64,000 nt of DNA from CAWBLP01 sp963789495 (GCA_963789495.1 CAWBLP010000012.1:410852-474851), one strand, 5' to 3'; counted from the first letter of the stretch, positions 1 to 9,361 are shown. Notes: generated by a model from the letters alone, not told the origin. Translations and numbers: made by a program.

Positions 1-73
1 GGCCGTATTCCAGCGCCGTGACCGCACGACGGTCGGTCTTCAGCTCCAGCCAGGTCTTCATGTACTCGATCAT
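1..73 (-). CDS. Flp-type (type IVb) pilin, N-terminal fragment
   Basis: Only the first 24 codons are inside the window; the gene runs off the left edge. The visible N-terminus has a charged leader followed by AVTALEYG, the hallmark of Flp/Fap pilins, in which a prepilin peptidase cuts just before the hydrophobic helix and the Glu at +5 is conserved. Flp pilins polymerise into Tad pili used for surface attachment. The ATG at 73 is used; a second ATG lies at 61. Two TadE-like genes 4-5 kb away support a Tad locus, though the ATPase and secretin genes are not in view. Assignment from such a short fragment is good but not certain. Confidence 0.75.
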   Translation of the reverse strand, partial: MIEYMKTWLELKTDRRAVTALEYG

Positions 74-806
74 GGCGTAAGTCCCTCTATCTCCGTTGCC
101 CAACTTTGCTGCGTATCGGTCTGGGATTGCCGTCCAACAGAATTGCCCGACCGCATGCAGCGCGCTAATGCCATGCGTCGAGTTAAGCGGAGGTTTCAGA
201 AGCCGGCGCGGAGCATAGAAAAGTCACCAACTCATTAATGACTCGTGCGATTGTGCCCCTGCCTACGCGGCGCCGGAATCGCGGAAACCCGAGGGTTGGC
301 GGGCGTTTCCGTCGTGCGCGGGCGCCAAGGCGCCGCCTCTAAATCACGCAAGTCCTTTATTGAGGCCCGTGATGAAGGCATCACGATACATTACAAGGGC
401 GAGTCGTCATCGATCGCCGACCGTTCCCAACGTGCCTGCCATTTTCGAAGTGCCGGTCTTCTCCAGCGTACCGGTCCTCGCCGTAGCGCTCATCTCCGTC
501 AAGCGGGTTCTCTCGTCGCGCAGGTCATCACCGCCGTGCCGATCGTCGTCATGCCGGGCCGCTCCGCACTGTCGGTCATCTCCGTCCTGCTGTCCCTCTC
601 CGTCGTGACGAGCGAAGGCCCGGCATCCACGGCTTGCAACCTGCGACGGGGAAAAAGCCGAGCTGTTGTCGGGCATTACGGTGCAGAGCTTGCGTTGCTG
701 CCGCCGGTGTGCGGCGAAGATCCACTAAGCTCGCGGCTTCCGCTCGCAGCGAACCGCACGGCGCAGGCAGCGTCCGAAATAACCCGCGCAGCGAGCCACG
801 CGTGAC
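74..806. other. Gene-poor interval upstream of the Flp pilin
   Basis: This 733-bp stretch holds several overlapping open frames on both strands, but their translations are Arg/Ser/Ala-rich, lack any recognisable domain and have no convincing ribosome binding site. It probably contains the promoter region of the Flp pilin gene, which reads leftwards. No RNA gene, terminator or repeat could be recognised by eye. Confidence 0.4.
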
Positions 807-1574
807 TCAGCGCCCCGGGGTGATGATACGCGGCAAGCCACCCACAGACGGCGTTGCAACCCCCCGCAGGCTGATCACCTGCGGCGCGCTCCCCGGCGGG
901 CTCGGCGTCCAAACCTTCACATCCGGAAGAAGGTTTTTTCCGAGCGGGTAATAGGCGCGACTGGCCATCGGCTGCCACGCGGCAAACACCAATGCGCGAT
1001 AGGGCGCGCCCCGCGCAGGGTCGGCGGAATGATACGCCGCCACCGCCGCACCCCAGTCGCCATACCGCTCATACAGCGACAGGAGAAAACGCGCCGCGTA
1101 ACGCGCATTCGCAGTGGGATCAAACGCCTCGGCAAGATCAGCGAAGGCAAGCGGGTGATGCAGCAGGCTGATCTGGTAACAACCGACATCGATGTTGCGC
1201 TGACCCGAATTCAGCAACGCACGCGTGGTGCGGAGCACCGAGTCCTTGTCGGGAAAGAATTGCCCCTGCCCGGCAACATCGATCACCCAGGGCCAGGCAA
1301 CGCTGCGTTCACGCACCGGATCGAATCGGCCGCTTTCCACCTGCCCCAACGCAAGCAGCAGGCCCGCTGGCAACCCGGCCGCAACCTCGGCGTCACGGCC
1401 CGCGCGTTCGCAATCGGCGCTGTCCACGGCGGCCAAAGCGCAACCTGCCGTCAACAGAAACCAGGCCGCAAGAAACGTTACGCCCCGTCGCAGCGACCTG
1501 CCGCGACGGGGCGAAAGGCAAGGCAGACGGAGCGTGGGCTGCCAGCCCACGTGGTCAGGCGGCTTCAGCGGCAT
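807..1574 (-). CDS. Lytic transglycosylase (SLT domain), exported
   Basis: About 255 residues. A basic N-terminus and hydrophobic segment ending TAGCALA suggest export, possibly as a lipoprotein. The mature part carries the SLT-type lysozyme-like fold: the catalytic Glu in GQVESGRF, then the GCYQIS motif, AFDPTANARYAARFL and AVAAYHS, all typical of family 1 lytic transglycosylases that cleave the MurNAc-GlcNAc bond with anhydro-ring formation. Such enzymes open peptidoglycan for pili, secretion systems or flagella, and the Tad-pilus neighbours fit that role. Its start overlaps the end of the ctrA-like gene by 20 bp on the same strand, so the two are probably co-transcribed. A later start inside the signal peptide is possible. 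Confidence 0.85.
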   Translation of the reverse strand: MPLKPPDHVGWQPTLRLPCLSPRRGRSLRRGVTFLAAWFLLTAGCALAAVDSADCERAGRDAEVAAGLPAGLLLALGQVESGRFDPVRERSVAWPWVIDVAGQGQFFPDKDSVLRTTRALLNSGQRNIDVGCYQISLLHHPLAFADLAEAFDPTANARYAARFLLSLYERYGDWGAAVAAYHSADPARGAPYRALVFAAWQPMASRAYYPLGKNLLPDVKVWTPSPPGSAPQVISLRGVATPSVGGLPRIITPGR

Positions 1575-2302
1575 GCACGGCCTGAGAAGCCCAGACGGTA
1601 CCGCCCTGCATCTTGGCCGGCACAGCGTTCGGCTCGCGCAAGATGTAGCCGCAGCCCCACACGGTATCGATCAGCGTCGGCACGCCGGCCACCGCCAGCT
1701 TCTTGCGCAGACGGCAGATGATGACGTCGATCGTCTTCATCTCCGGCTCCTCGGTGCCGCAATACAGATGGTTCAGGAACGCAGTCTTGTTCAGGATCGT
1801 GCCCTGCTTCAGGAACAACAGTTCCAATACTGCAAATTCACGCCGCGACAGATGCAGCGCCTGTCCGTGAATGCGCACCTCCCTCCGATGCAGGCTGAGC
1901 TCCACTGGGCCAAGCCGCAGCGTCGAATTGGTGTGACCCTGGCTGCGGCGGACGACGGCGCGGATCCGGGCCAGCAGTTCGTCGGTATCGCAGGGCACGA
2001 TGACAAAATCGTCGGCGCCCTGATCCAGCGCGCGAACCTTGGCCTGCGCGGTGGCGGTATCGGCCAGGATGATCACCGGCACCTTGAATTCCGCAGCGCG
2101 GATCATGCGAACCACTTCATAGGCCGGAATGTCGGCCAGATGCAGATCGATCAGTACCAGATCGGTACTCGTAAAGTCGCAGGAAATCGAGCGCGTCCCG
2201 CCCGGTTTCCGCCAGCTCACTGCGCACGCCGTGCTGGCGCAGCACCTGAAGATCGTTGGCACCCTTGCAGAACGGTGTCTTGCCAACCCGAAGCACCAGC
2301 AT
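1555..2302 (-). CDS. ctrA: CtrA-family response regulator, reading frame broken by one extra base
   Basis: The C-terminal half is a clear CtrA-type OmpR/PhoB winged helix: EPEMKTIDVIICRLRKKL followed by DTVWGCGYILREP is the signature of the alphaproteobacterial cell-cycle master regulator. The receiver is split between two frames. Reading from the ATG at 2302 gives 45-50 residues ending RLYEY; the continuation YDLVLIDLHLADIPAYEV lies in the next frame and is restored if one C at 2164-2165 is dropped, giving about 248 residues. The phospho-acceptor Asp in LIDLHL is present, but the acidic pocket near residue 8, normally two acidic residues, reads RVGKT. The protein may therefore be a diverged paralog or a decaying copy. 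CtrA controls flagellar and pilus genes in this class, which matches the neighbours. Confidence 0.8.
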
Positions 2303-2500
2303 TGTGAATTTCCTTCTGCCTCGTTACGCGATCTGGTGTGACCGCATTGCATCGTGACCTGACGTGAAACTTCGTTAAAACCGCGTCGAAGGTAAATTCC
2401 GCCAGATGGCTGACCCACCAGGCGACCAAGGCTAGGCCTTGCGGGGCTCGGCTTAGGCCAAAAGGACTAGGCACTCAGGCGGATCGGCAACGCCGTCGCG

Positions 2501-4318
2501 ATGTGCTTGACGATGCCGCGGAACCGACACTGCAACCGGACGACCTGGATGGCTGGCAGCGACCGACTCGGACGTCAGGAACTGGCATGGAGCGCACTGC
2601 TGCCGGCGACCCTCGCCGTGGCACTGAACGCGAAGCTATTGCCCGCCGTGCTGGCCGGTGGACTAGTCAATCCCGACAGCTACATGCGCCTGGTACGCCT
2701 GCGGGAAACCGTCCAGGCCGGTCATCCGATCGACATCGTGGCCAACGACTCGTCGGGAGGCGGCACGCTGCTGCACTGGTCGCATCTGCTCGACAGCGTG
2801 CTGTGCCTGCTGGCGGTGCCGTTCCGACTGTTCCTGGCCCCCGACGCCGCCTTGCATGCGGCGGCGCTGCTGTTCGGGCCACTCTGCATGGCCGCGCTGG
2901 GCGTCGCCGTGGCATGGGCGGCGGCACCCTTCTCCAGCCCACGCTACCGCTGGCTTGGCGCCACGCTGGCCGCACTGTCCCCGGCGGTCGGCTGCTATGC
3001 GGTGATGGGCGTGGTGCACCACCACGCGCCTGCGGTGCTGGTTACGGTGATGGCGGCCGGCTGGGCCGCCCGCCTGATCGCCCGCCACGCCAACCCGCAG
3101 GACGGCCTGGCATTGGGCGCCTGGGCGGGGCTGGGCATCTGGCTGACCCCCGAATCCGCCCCGCTGACCCTGCTCTCGTTCGGCGCCCTGTGGCTGGTCT
3201 GGGTCAGCGACCGCCGTCGCGGCGATCTGGCCGCCGCCATCCGCTGCACCGGCGTTGGATTTCTGTTCACGGTCGCCGCCGCGTTCGTCGTCGATCCCCC
3301 CTATGGCGGCTACGCCGTCGTGGTGGTCGATCGCGTGTCGATCATCTTCGTCGCATTGGCCGTGGCGCTCGCCGTGGTCGCGTTCGGCACCATTCTGGTG
3401 GACCGCCTCGACCAACTCCTGCGCCTGTCACTGCCGGGCCGCATTGCGACCGCTGCAGCCTCCGGCAGCCTTTGCCTGGCCGTCTGGATCGCCGCCTTCC
3501 CAATGATCCTGCACGGTTCGGCGGCGTTGCTGAGCCCGGCGGACTGGCACGCCATGTTCGATTCGATCGTGGAGATGAAGCCGATCAGCAGCCTGGGCGA
3601 CGCGGTGCGCTATCTGCTGACCGGAACGCTGGCCGCCCTGCTGCTCGCCGGGCTCGCACTGCGCCACCGTTCCTTGCCACTGGCCTACGCGGCGTTGTGC
3701 GCGGTCGGCCTACTGCTGCTGGCACGCTCGCATATTCGCTTCGCCGCCTATCCGGCCGCGACCGCCGCCGTGCTGCTGCCGGTCGCGATCGACACGCTGG
3801 AGCGGCTGATCCCATCCGCGCAGGAGAGCGGCCGCGCACTGACCCGCGTGGCGGGGATCCTGCTGTTCCTGCTCGTCCCCTACGGCGTCGATCTGTTCGG
3901 CACCGCGCAGGCAGCCGACCGCATCCATCGGAGCTGTGATGAGCAGGATCTTCCTGCTCTGCTGGCGCCTTATGCCGGACAGGTGGTGTTGTCGGACGTC
4001 AATCTGACACCTGCGCTGCTGTATCGCACACCTGTCCGCACCGTGGGATCGCTGTATCACCGCAACGTGCCAGGGTTCATACGCCTGCGTACCGCCTGGC
4101 GCAGCCTGCCGTCCGCGGATGAACCGGATGCGGTGAAGGCCACCGGCGCCTCGCTTATCCTGGTCTGCCCGAGCGAGGCCCGTTCGGCGATCGTCGGCGA
4201 CCTGCCGCGGACCACGTTGCTGGACCGGCTGATGCGGCACGACGTTCCATCCTGGCTGGAACCGGTCGCCACGAATCCGCATGCGGGATTCGTGCTGTAC
4301 CGGGTCAGCCGGTCATGA
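2501..4318 (+). CDS. Polytopic membrane protein, possible GT-C-type glycosyltransferase
   Basis: About 605 residues with roughly a dozen hydrophobic helices. An early periplasmic-type loop carries NPDSYMRLVRLRE, a placement and style reminiscent of the acidic loop of GT-C enzymes and oligosaccharyl transferases, and a later loop has VVHHHAP. The soluble C-terminal tail, from about residue 470, is of mixed polarity. I infer a lipid-linked sugar transferase or related membrane enzyme but cannot name a substrate. The gene overlaps the following TadE-like gene by four bases (ATGA), so it is translationally coupled to pilus-assembly genes and may glycosylate pilin or an envelope component. ATG codons at 2513 and 2549 are alternative starts. 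Confidence 0.55.
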   Translation: MCLTMPRNRHCNRTTWMAGSDRLGRQELAWSALLPATLAVALNAKLLPAVLAGGLVNPDSYMRLVRLRETVQAGHPIDIVANDSSGGGTLLHWSHLLDSVLCLLAVPFRLFLAPDAALHAAALLFGPLCMAALGVAVAWAAAPFSSPRYRWLGATLAALSPAVGCYAVMGVVHHHAPAVLVTVMAAGWAARLIARHANPQDGLALGAWAGLGIWLTPESAPLTLLSFGALWLVWVSDRRRGDLAAAIRCTGVGFLFTVAAAFVVDPPYGGYAVVVVDRVSIIFVALAVALAVVAFGTILVDRLDQLLRLSLPGRIATAAASGSLCLAVWIAAFPMILHGSAALLSPADWHAMFDSIVEMKPISSLGDAVRYLLTGTLAALLLAGLALRHRSLPLAYAALCAVGLLLLARSHIRFAAYPAATAAVLLPVAIDTLERLIPSAQESGRALTRVAGILLFLLVPYGVDLFGTAQAADRIHRSCDEQDLPALLAPYAGQVVLSDVNLTPALLYRTPVRTVGSLYHRNVPGFIRLRTAWRSLPSADEPDAVKATGASLILVCPSEARSAIVGDLPRTTLLDRLMRHDVPSWLEPVATNPHAGFVLYRVSRS

Positions 4319-4785
4319 CGGGAGGTATCGCGATGCCCCGGCACCGCTGCCTGCGTGACCACCGCGCCGTCGCAGCGCTGGAATTCGCCATCACCTGTCC
4401 GGTGCTGCTGCTGTTCCTGGGTGGCGTAGCGGATTTGGGATCGGCCATCTACGACCGCGGGCGGCTCGCCCATGCCGTTTCGGCAGGCGCGGAATACGCG
4501 CTACTGACCGGCCCCACCGTCACGGCCAGCAACATCCGGAGCTTCGTCGCGGGTCTTTCCGGCATGACCCTGGGGGCCAACAACCCCGACGTGGCGGTTG
4601 GCACCTATTGCCTGCAGGGCACGCCGCCGACCCTGGTGGCATCGGCTTCCACCTGTTCGGATGGCAGCTCCCCCGGCACCTACGCCGTCATCACGGCCAC
4701 CTACACCGCGCCGCTGATTATTCCCCTCGGCAGTATCAGCACCGGGTTCAGCCTGCAGGAATCTGTGAAGGTACAGCTTCAGTGA
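4315..4785 (+). CDS. TadE-like minor pseudopilin
   Basis: About 156 residues. After a short basic N-terminus comes RAVAALEFAITCPVLLLFLGG, the TadE/TadG motif in which a prepilin-peptidase-like site (A-LEF) precedes a single hydrophobic helix. The remainder is a secreted Thr/Ser/Gly-rich domain with a Cys pair (TYCLQ and STCSD). TadE-like proteins assist Tad/Flp pilus assembly at the inner membrane. The start ATGA overlaps the upstream stop. The next gene encodes a second member of the same type, so the two probably form a pair. Family assignment rests on the N-terminal motif and context. Confidence 0.8.
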   Translation: MTGGIAMPRHRCLRDHRAVAALEFAITCPVLLLFLGGVADLGSAIYDRGRLAHAVSAGAEYALLTGPTVTASNIRSFVAGLSGMTLGANNPDVAVGTYCLQGTPPTLVASASTCSDGSSPGTYAVITATYTAPLIIPLGSISTGFSLQESVKVQLQ

Positions 4786-4799
4786 CATATCCCTGGGAG

Positions 4800-5288
4800 A
4801 TGCGCCTGCCGATCGCGCGATTGAGGCGTCTGGTGCCGGCGCGATCCAGACCTTGCCGAACGCTCATGGCGCGCTTGCGTGGTGACCGCCGCGCGTCGAC
4901 GACGCTCGAGTTCGGCATAATCGCGCTGTTGCTGGTTGCGTTGTCGCTGGCGGTGATCGAGGTCGGCCTGCTGTTCTGGGCGAAGAACACGCTGCAATCG
5001 GTGGCGGCCTCCACCGCGCGCTGTGCCGCCATCGGCTCACCGGATTGCACCGATGTGTCGAGCTACGCGGTCAGCCGCGTCACCAACTGGATGTTCGCCG
5101 GTGTGGTGACCAGCGCCGACGTGGTGCCGACGACGGTCAGCACCTGTAACGGCGTGACCGGAACCGGCGCCTTCCAGAAGGTGACGATCACCACGACGTA
5201 TTTCGCCGGCAACTGGCTGCCTTCGATCGTGCCGGACTTCGCCAACAAGACGCTGACTGCGTCCGCCTGCTATCCGAAGCTGTCGTAG
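4800..5288 (+). CDS. TadE-like minor pseudopilin (second copy)
   Basis: The motif RASTTLEFGIIALLLVALSL followed by EVGLLFWAKNTLQSVA is the TadE-type leader and transmembrane helix, and the rest is a short periplasmic domain with Cys residues at RCAAIGSPDC and at TCNGV. I use the ATG at 4800, 14 bp after the previous gene; a GGGAG run abuts it, which is too close for an ideal ribosome site, so the internal ATG at 4866 (about 140 residues) is a real alternative. The open frame extends upstream to about 4608, but that part overlaps the preceding gene and looks non-coding. The product probably pairs with the preceding protein in Tad pilus assembly. Confidence 0.75.
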   Translation: MRLPIARLRRLVPARSRPCRTLMARLRGDRRASTTLEFGIIALLLVALSLAVIEVGLLFWAKNTLQSVAASTARCAAIGSPDCTDVSSYAVSRVTNWMFAGVVTSADVVPTTVSTCNGVTGTGAFQKVTITTTYFAGNWLPSIVPDFANKTLTASACYPKLS

Positions 5289-5389
5289 CGGGAGTCAGCC
5301 GATGGCGGCGTCACGCCGGCCCCGGCTGAGCCGGATGGAGGCCTGCGCCAATCCCGTGCGTGCGGCGCCGGCCCGACGCCCACCGGGAT

Positions 5390-6139
5390 CTATGCCGGAT
5401 AGGAGCTGGTCGTCAGTTCGCTGTCCTGGCAGCGCGGATCGTTGCCGGCGGGCATCAACAACCCCGGCCACATCATGCCGCTGCGGGCCTTGGCGAGCGC
5501 CTCCAGCCGGCTGTGGGCGCCCAGAGCGCGGTAGATCGCCGCGAGGTGCACCTTCACGGTCCCGACGGCGAGATCGAGCCGGCGCGCGATGGTTTTGGTG
5601 GCGCAGCCCTCGGCCAACAGGCGGAACACATCGCGCTGCCGGTCGGTGAACTGGGCGACCACCGGACCGAGCCCGCCTTCCGCCGCTGCCTGCGGCCGAG
5701 CGACGGGGCGGGCGACACAAAGCGGCCTGCCCGCGAGCGAGGCCGGCGCGTACACCCCGCCCGCCAGGACGGTTTCCAGCGCCCTCAGAAACTGCGCCGG
5801 GTTGGTGGATTTCAGGACATAGCCCTGCGCGCCGTTGTTGAGGCATTCCAGGATTGTGGCGCGATCGTCGGTATCCGCCAGGACCACCAGGGTGCAATCC
5901 GGTTCGGCGGTGCGGACCTGCTGCAAGCCCTCGGCCCCGCCCAGGCCGGGCAGGTCGATGTCGAGCAGGATCAGATGGGTCGACCCCAGGGCAAGGCGTT
6001 CCATCATGCTGTCGAGCGTGCCGGCCTGATCGAACGACCAACCTGGCCTCGCCTCCCGCAACAGACCTACCAGCCCGTGACGGAACAACGCCTGCCGATC
6101 GGCGACCAGCGCGCCGAGTTCCGTAATTTGTTTGTCCAT
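5390..6139 (-). CDS. NarL/LuxR-family response regulator
   Basis: About 249 residues from the ATG at 6139. The N-terminal receiver has the phospho-acceptor Asp in LILLDIDLPGLGG, a Thr/Asp stretch near VLADTDD and the Lys in YVLKSTNP. A GerE-type helix-turn-helix follows: FTDRQRDVFRLLAEG, then TKTIARRLDLAVGTVKVHLAAIY. It would act as a phosphorylation-controlled transcription regulator. The N-terminal acidic pocket reads ALVADRQALFR, with one acidic residue as in many NarL proteins. No sensor kinase is adjacent; the gene converges on the TadE-like genes. A start about 20 codons upstream (6199) is possible but adds an unstructured tail. Confidence 0.85.
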   Translation of the reverse strand: MDKQITELGALVADRQALFRHGLVGLLREARPGWSFDQAGTLDSMMERLALGSTHLILLDIDLPGLGGAEGLQQVRTAEPDCTLVVLADTDDRATILECLNNGAQGYVLKSTNPAQFLRALETVLAGGVYAPASLAGRPLCVARPVARPQAAAEGGLGPVVAQFTDRQRDVFRLLAEGCATKTIARRLDLAVGTVKVHLAAIYRALGAHSRLEALAKARSGMMWPGLLMPAGNDPRCQDSELTTSSYPA

Positions 6140-6322
6140 GGCCCGGTCTTGGCTCTTCGCTACGCGAGGTTGACGCTCCCCCTGGGCCACTCGGTTCACC
6201 GCAGTGAGAGCGATCGATACGATCGCCGGTCTGTTGCGAAACTGAGTCGTCCGGGTCGGCAGGAGCCCAGTTAGGCGGCGCGAAAGCTAGCTGAAGGCCG
6301 GGTTGCAGATTTTTTTGTGAGC

Positions 6323-7303
6323 TCAGCCGATCAGATGGCAGGCCACGGCGCGGCCGTCTCCCGGGGTGGAGACCCGAGGTTCCTGCTCCCGACAGACCGG
6401 CATCACATGCGGACAGCGGGTGTGAAAGCGGCAGCCGGACGGCGGATGCAGGGCGCTGGGAATATCCCCTTCCAGCCGCTCCCGCGCGAGTTTGCCACGG
6501 CTGCGCTGGGCCGGATGGGTCACCGGCACTGCTGCGATCAGCGCCTGGGTGTAGGGATGCAGCGGTTCGGCATACAGGGTCCGCTTATCGGCCAGCTCGA
6601 CGATCTTGCCGAGATACATCACGGCGACCCGGGTGGAGATGTGTTTCACAACTCCGAGATCGTGCGCAATGAACAGGTAGGTCAATCCGAGTTCTCGTTG
6701 CAGATCCTGCAATAGATTCACGATCTGTGCCTGCACCGACACATCCAGCGCGGACACCGGCTCATCACAGACGACGAATTTCGGCCGCAGAACCAAGGCG
6801 CGGGCGATGCCGATGCGCTGGCGCTGGCCGCCGGAGAATTCGTGCGGGAACCGCGTGCGGGCACGTGCCGGGAGACCCACCAGCTCCAGCATGCTCGCCA
6901 CCTTCTGGCGGGATGCGGCGTCCTTGCGCGCGCCGTGGATCAGCAGCGGCTCCATGATGATGTCTTCCACCGACATGCGCGGGTTCAGCGCCCCGTACGG
7001 GTCCTGGAAGATGATCTGCATGGACCGGCGCATCTCACGCAGATCGGTGGCATAGAGTCCGGTGACCTGGTTGCCCTCGAAGCGGATCTCGCCGCCGGTC
7101 GGCTCGATCAGCCTGATCAGCAGCCGGCCCAGCGTCGACTTGCCGCAGCCGGATTCGCCGACCAGGCCCAGCGTCTCGCCGGGAACGATGGACAGCGACA
7201 CACCATCCACCGCGCGCAGCGCCAGGGTTTCCCGGCGGAGAAAGCCGCCGCTGCGAACCGGGTAGTGTTTGGTCAGGTCAAAGGCTTCGATCAGCGGCGT
7301 CAC
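6323..7303 (-). CDS. Oligopeptide/dipeptide ABC transporter ATP-binding protein (DppF/OppF type)
   Basis: About 326 residues. Walker A is GLVGESGCGKST, the signature motif is FSGGQRQRIGIARAL, Walker B is FVVCDEPVSALD, and the switch His lies in FIAHDLGVV. The C-terminal Cys-rich tail (GCRFHTRCPHVMPVC) is the oligopeptide-transporter specific extension. It pairs with the next ATPase to power peptide import. Translation starts at a GTG whose last bases overlap the upstream TGA stop (GTGA), so it is coupled to the preceding gene. It is the last gene of a five-gene operon: binding protein, two permeases, two ATPases. Confidence 0.92.
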   Translation of the reverse strand: MTPLIEAFDLTKHYPVRSGGFLRRETLALRAVDGVSLSIVPGETLGLVGESGCGKSTLGRLLIRLIEPTGGEIRFEGNQVTGLYATDLREMRRSMQIIFQDPYGALNPRMSVEDIIMEPLLIHGARKDAASRQKVASMLELVGLPARARTRFPHEFSGGQRQRIGIARALVLRPKFVVCDEPVSALDVSVQAQIVNLLQDLQRELGLTYLFIAHDLGVVKHISTRVAVMYLGKIVELADKRTLYAEPLHPYTQALIAAVPVTHPAQRSRGKLARERLEGDIPSALHPPSGCRFHTRCPHVMPVCREQEPRVSTPGDGRAVACHLIG

Positions 7304-8277
7304 GCGGTGGTCAGCTCCTCGACGCGGATGCAGGCGGCATCGTGGTTGGGCGCATGGACCTGCAGCGGCGGAATGCCGGCGGTGCAGGCCTGGATGGCGA
7401 AGCGGCAGCGCGGGGCGAAGCGGCAGCCGGCGGGGCGGCGGGCGGGCTCCGGCAGCGTGCCCGGTATCGCCACCAGGCGTTCATGGTCCTGCGCCAGGGA
7501 AGGCACGCAGTCCAGCAGGCCGCGCGTGTAGGGATGCAGCGGCTGGTCGAACAGCCGCGCCACCGGCGCCTGCTCCACGATGCGCCCGGCATACATCACC
7601 AGCACGCGGTCCGCGGTCTCCGCCACCACGCCCATGTTGTGGGTGATGATCATGATCGCCATGCCGAACTCGTCACGCAGATCCATCAGCAGATCGAGGA
7701 TCTGCGCCTGGATGGTGACGTCCAAAGCCGTGGTCGGCTCATCGGCGATCAACAGCCGGGGGCGGCAGACCAGCGCGATCGCCAGCATCACCCGCTGGCG
7801 CTGCCCGCCGGAGAGCTGGTGCGGATAGTCGGCCATCCGCGCGGCGGCAGAGGGGATGCCGACCTTCTCCAGCATCTCCACCGCCCGGGCGACGACGGCG
7901 CGGTTGGACAGACGTTCATGGGCGCGGATCGTCTCCATGATCTGCTCGCCGATGGTGAACACCGGGTTGAGCGAGGTCATCGGCTCCTGAAACACCATGG
8001 CGATGCCCGGACCGCGGATGCGCTGCATGGCGGTGTCGGACAGGCGGGTCAGTTCCTTGCCGTCGAACTGGATGCTGCCGGCCGCGATGCGGGCCGGCGG
8101 CTGCGGCAGCAGGCCCATGATGGTGAGCGCGGTCACGCTCTTGCCGCTGCCGGATTCGCCGACGATGCCGAGGATTTCGCCTTCCGCCAGGTCGAAGCTG
8201 ACGTCCTCAACGGCGGTGATCTCGCCGCGAGCGGTCTTGAAGGCGGTGGTAAGGTCGCGAACGGAAAGCAGAGTCAT
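7300..8277 (-). CDS. Oligopeptide/dipeptide ABC transporter ATP-binding protein (DppD/OppD type)
   Basis: About 325 residues from the ATG at 8277 (another ATG at 8289; the open frame extends to 8403 but that part is not conserved in style). Walker A is GIVGESGSGKS, the signature motif LSGGQRQRVMLAIAL, Walker B LLIADEPTTALD and the switch His in IITHNMGVV. The C-terminal tail has the Cys cluster GCRFAPRCRFAIQAC typical of peptide transporters. It forms a heterodimer with the neighbouring ATPase. The stop overlaps the next gene's GTG start. Substrate cannot be read from sequence; the neighbouring dimethylformamidase-like gene suggests small amides or peptides. Confidence 0.92.
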   Translation of the reverse strand: MTLLSVRDLTTAFKTARGEITAVEDVSFDLAEGEILGIVGESGSGKSVTALTIMGLLPQPPARIAAGSIQFDGKELTRLSDTAMQRIRGPGIAMVFQEPMTSLNPVFTIGEQIMETIRAHERLSNRAVVARAVEMLEKVGIPSAAARMADYPHQLSGGQRQRVMLAIALVCRPRLLIADEPTTALDVTIQAQILDLLMDLRDEFGMAIMIITHNMGVVAETADRVLVMYAGRIVEQAPVARLFDQPLHPYTRGLLDCVPSLAQDHERLVAIPGTLPEPARRPAGCRFAPRCRFAIQACTAGIPPLQVHAPNHDAACIRVEELTTA

Positions 8278-8452
8278 GGGGCGGTCCATGTCGATAGGCC
8301 ATCGCGGCCGAACCTGATCCGTTGATCTGCCCCCGTCCACGCGTACGCGGTGACGTGGCGATCCGATCGGAGCCGGGTAGATGACAGGATCAGGCCCGAA
8401 CATGACGGTTCGAAGACGGGTGGTCGGGCGCCTGACCGCGACGGGCGAAGAC

Positions 8453-9361
8453 TTACTCCTGAATCCTCAACCTTGGATCCAGCACGTCGCGCAGACCGTC
8501 GCCAAGCAGGTTCAGTCCCAGCACGGTGATCATCAGCGCGGCGCCGGGGATGGTGATGATCCAGGGCGCGTCGACCATGTACTGGCGGCCTTCCGCCATG
8601 ATGTTTCCCCAGGTCGGCGTCGGCGGCACCGCACCCACGCCCAGGAAGGACAACGTCGCCTCGGTCAGCACCGCGTAGGCAAACAGGAACGACAACTGCA
8701 CGATCAGCGGTGCCATCGCGTTGGGCAGGATGTGACGGCGCAGGATGCGCCAGTGCCCGGCCCCTGCCGCGACCGCCGCCTGCACGTATTCCATCTCTCG
8801 CAGCACGATCACCGAGGACCGCACGATGCGGGCGGTGCGCGGCGTATAGACGATGCCGAGTGCGATGATCACGTCGTTGACCGACGGGCCGAGCACCGCG
8901 GTGACGCCAATCGCCAGAAGCACGGCGGGGAACGCCATCAAGGCATCGTTCACCCGCATCAGCACGTTGTCCAGGCGGCGGAAATAGCCGGCGAGCGCGC
9001 CGATCAGCGTGCCGAACACGGCGTTGATAACCACCACGGCGGAGCCGATGAACATCGAAAGCTGCGCGCCCCACACGACGCGTGACCACAGCGAGCGGCC
9101 AAAATTGTCGGTGCCGAAGATATGGTCCGGACCGGGCGGCAGGAAGCGGTCCCGCATCGCCAGTTTGTTCGGGTTCACCGGGGCGATCAGCGGCGCCAGC
9201 ACCGCCACCACCACGATGATACCGAACAGCACCAGCCCGGTGACGAACAGCCGGTGGTGCAGCAGCCGGCGCGAGGTCGCCCAGAACGGGTGCTGGTGAC
9301 GCTCGGGGATTTCCTCATCGAGCGCATCGGTGGCCAGCACGACGGCGGTATCAGGCGCCAT
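8453..9361 (-). CDS. Oligopeptide/dipeptide ABC transporter permease (DppC type)
   Basis: About 302 residues. An N-terminal segment with one membrane helix is followed by the OppC/DppC core and the ATPase-coupling EAA-type loop (EYVQAAVAAGAGHWRILRRHILPN), then FLGVGAVPPTPTWG, which is highly typical of DppC. The ATG at 9361 overlaps the end of the DppB-type gene by 11 bp; the upstream extension to 9391 lies inside that gene. It forms the membrane pore with the DppB-type partner. Confidence 0.9.
   Translation of the reverse strand: MAPDTAVVLATDALDEEIPERHQHPFWATSRRLLHHRLFVTGLVLFGIIVVVAVLAPLIAPVNPNKLAMRDRFLPPGPDHIFGTDNFGRSLWSRVVWGAQLSMFIGSAVVVINAVFGTLIGALAGYFRRLDNVLMRVNDALMAFPAVLLAIGVTAVLGPSVNDVIIALGIVYTPRTARIVRSSVIVLREMEYVQAAVAAGAGHWRILRRHILPNAMAPLIVQLSFLFAYAVLTEATLSFLGVGAVPPTPTWGNIMAEGRQYMVDAPWIITIPGAALMITVLGLNLLGDGLRDVLDPRLRIQE

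Noticed and set aside
245..805. A 186-codon rightward frame and overlapping minus-strand frames near the left edge
   Set aside because: Arg/Ser-rich translation without domains, no ribosome site, and several equally long frames overlap; typical of GC-rich non-coding DNA.
2503..3939. A 478-codon frame overlapping the polytopic membrane protein gene
   Set aside because: Arg/Gly/Pro-rich shadow frame; the other frame encodes a coherent membrane protein coupled to TadE.
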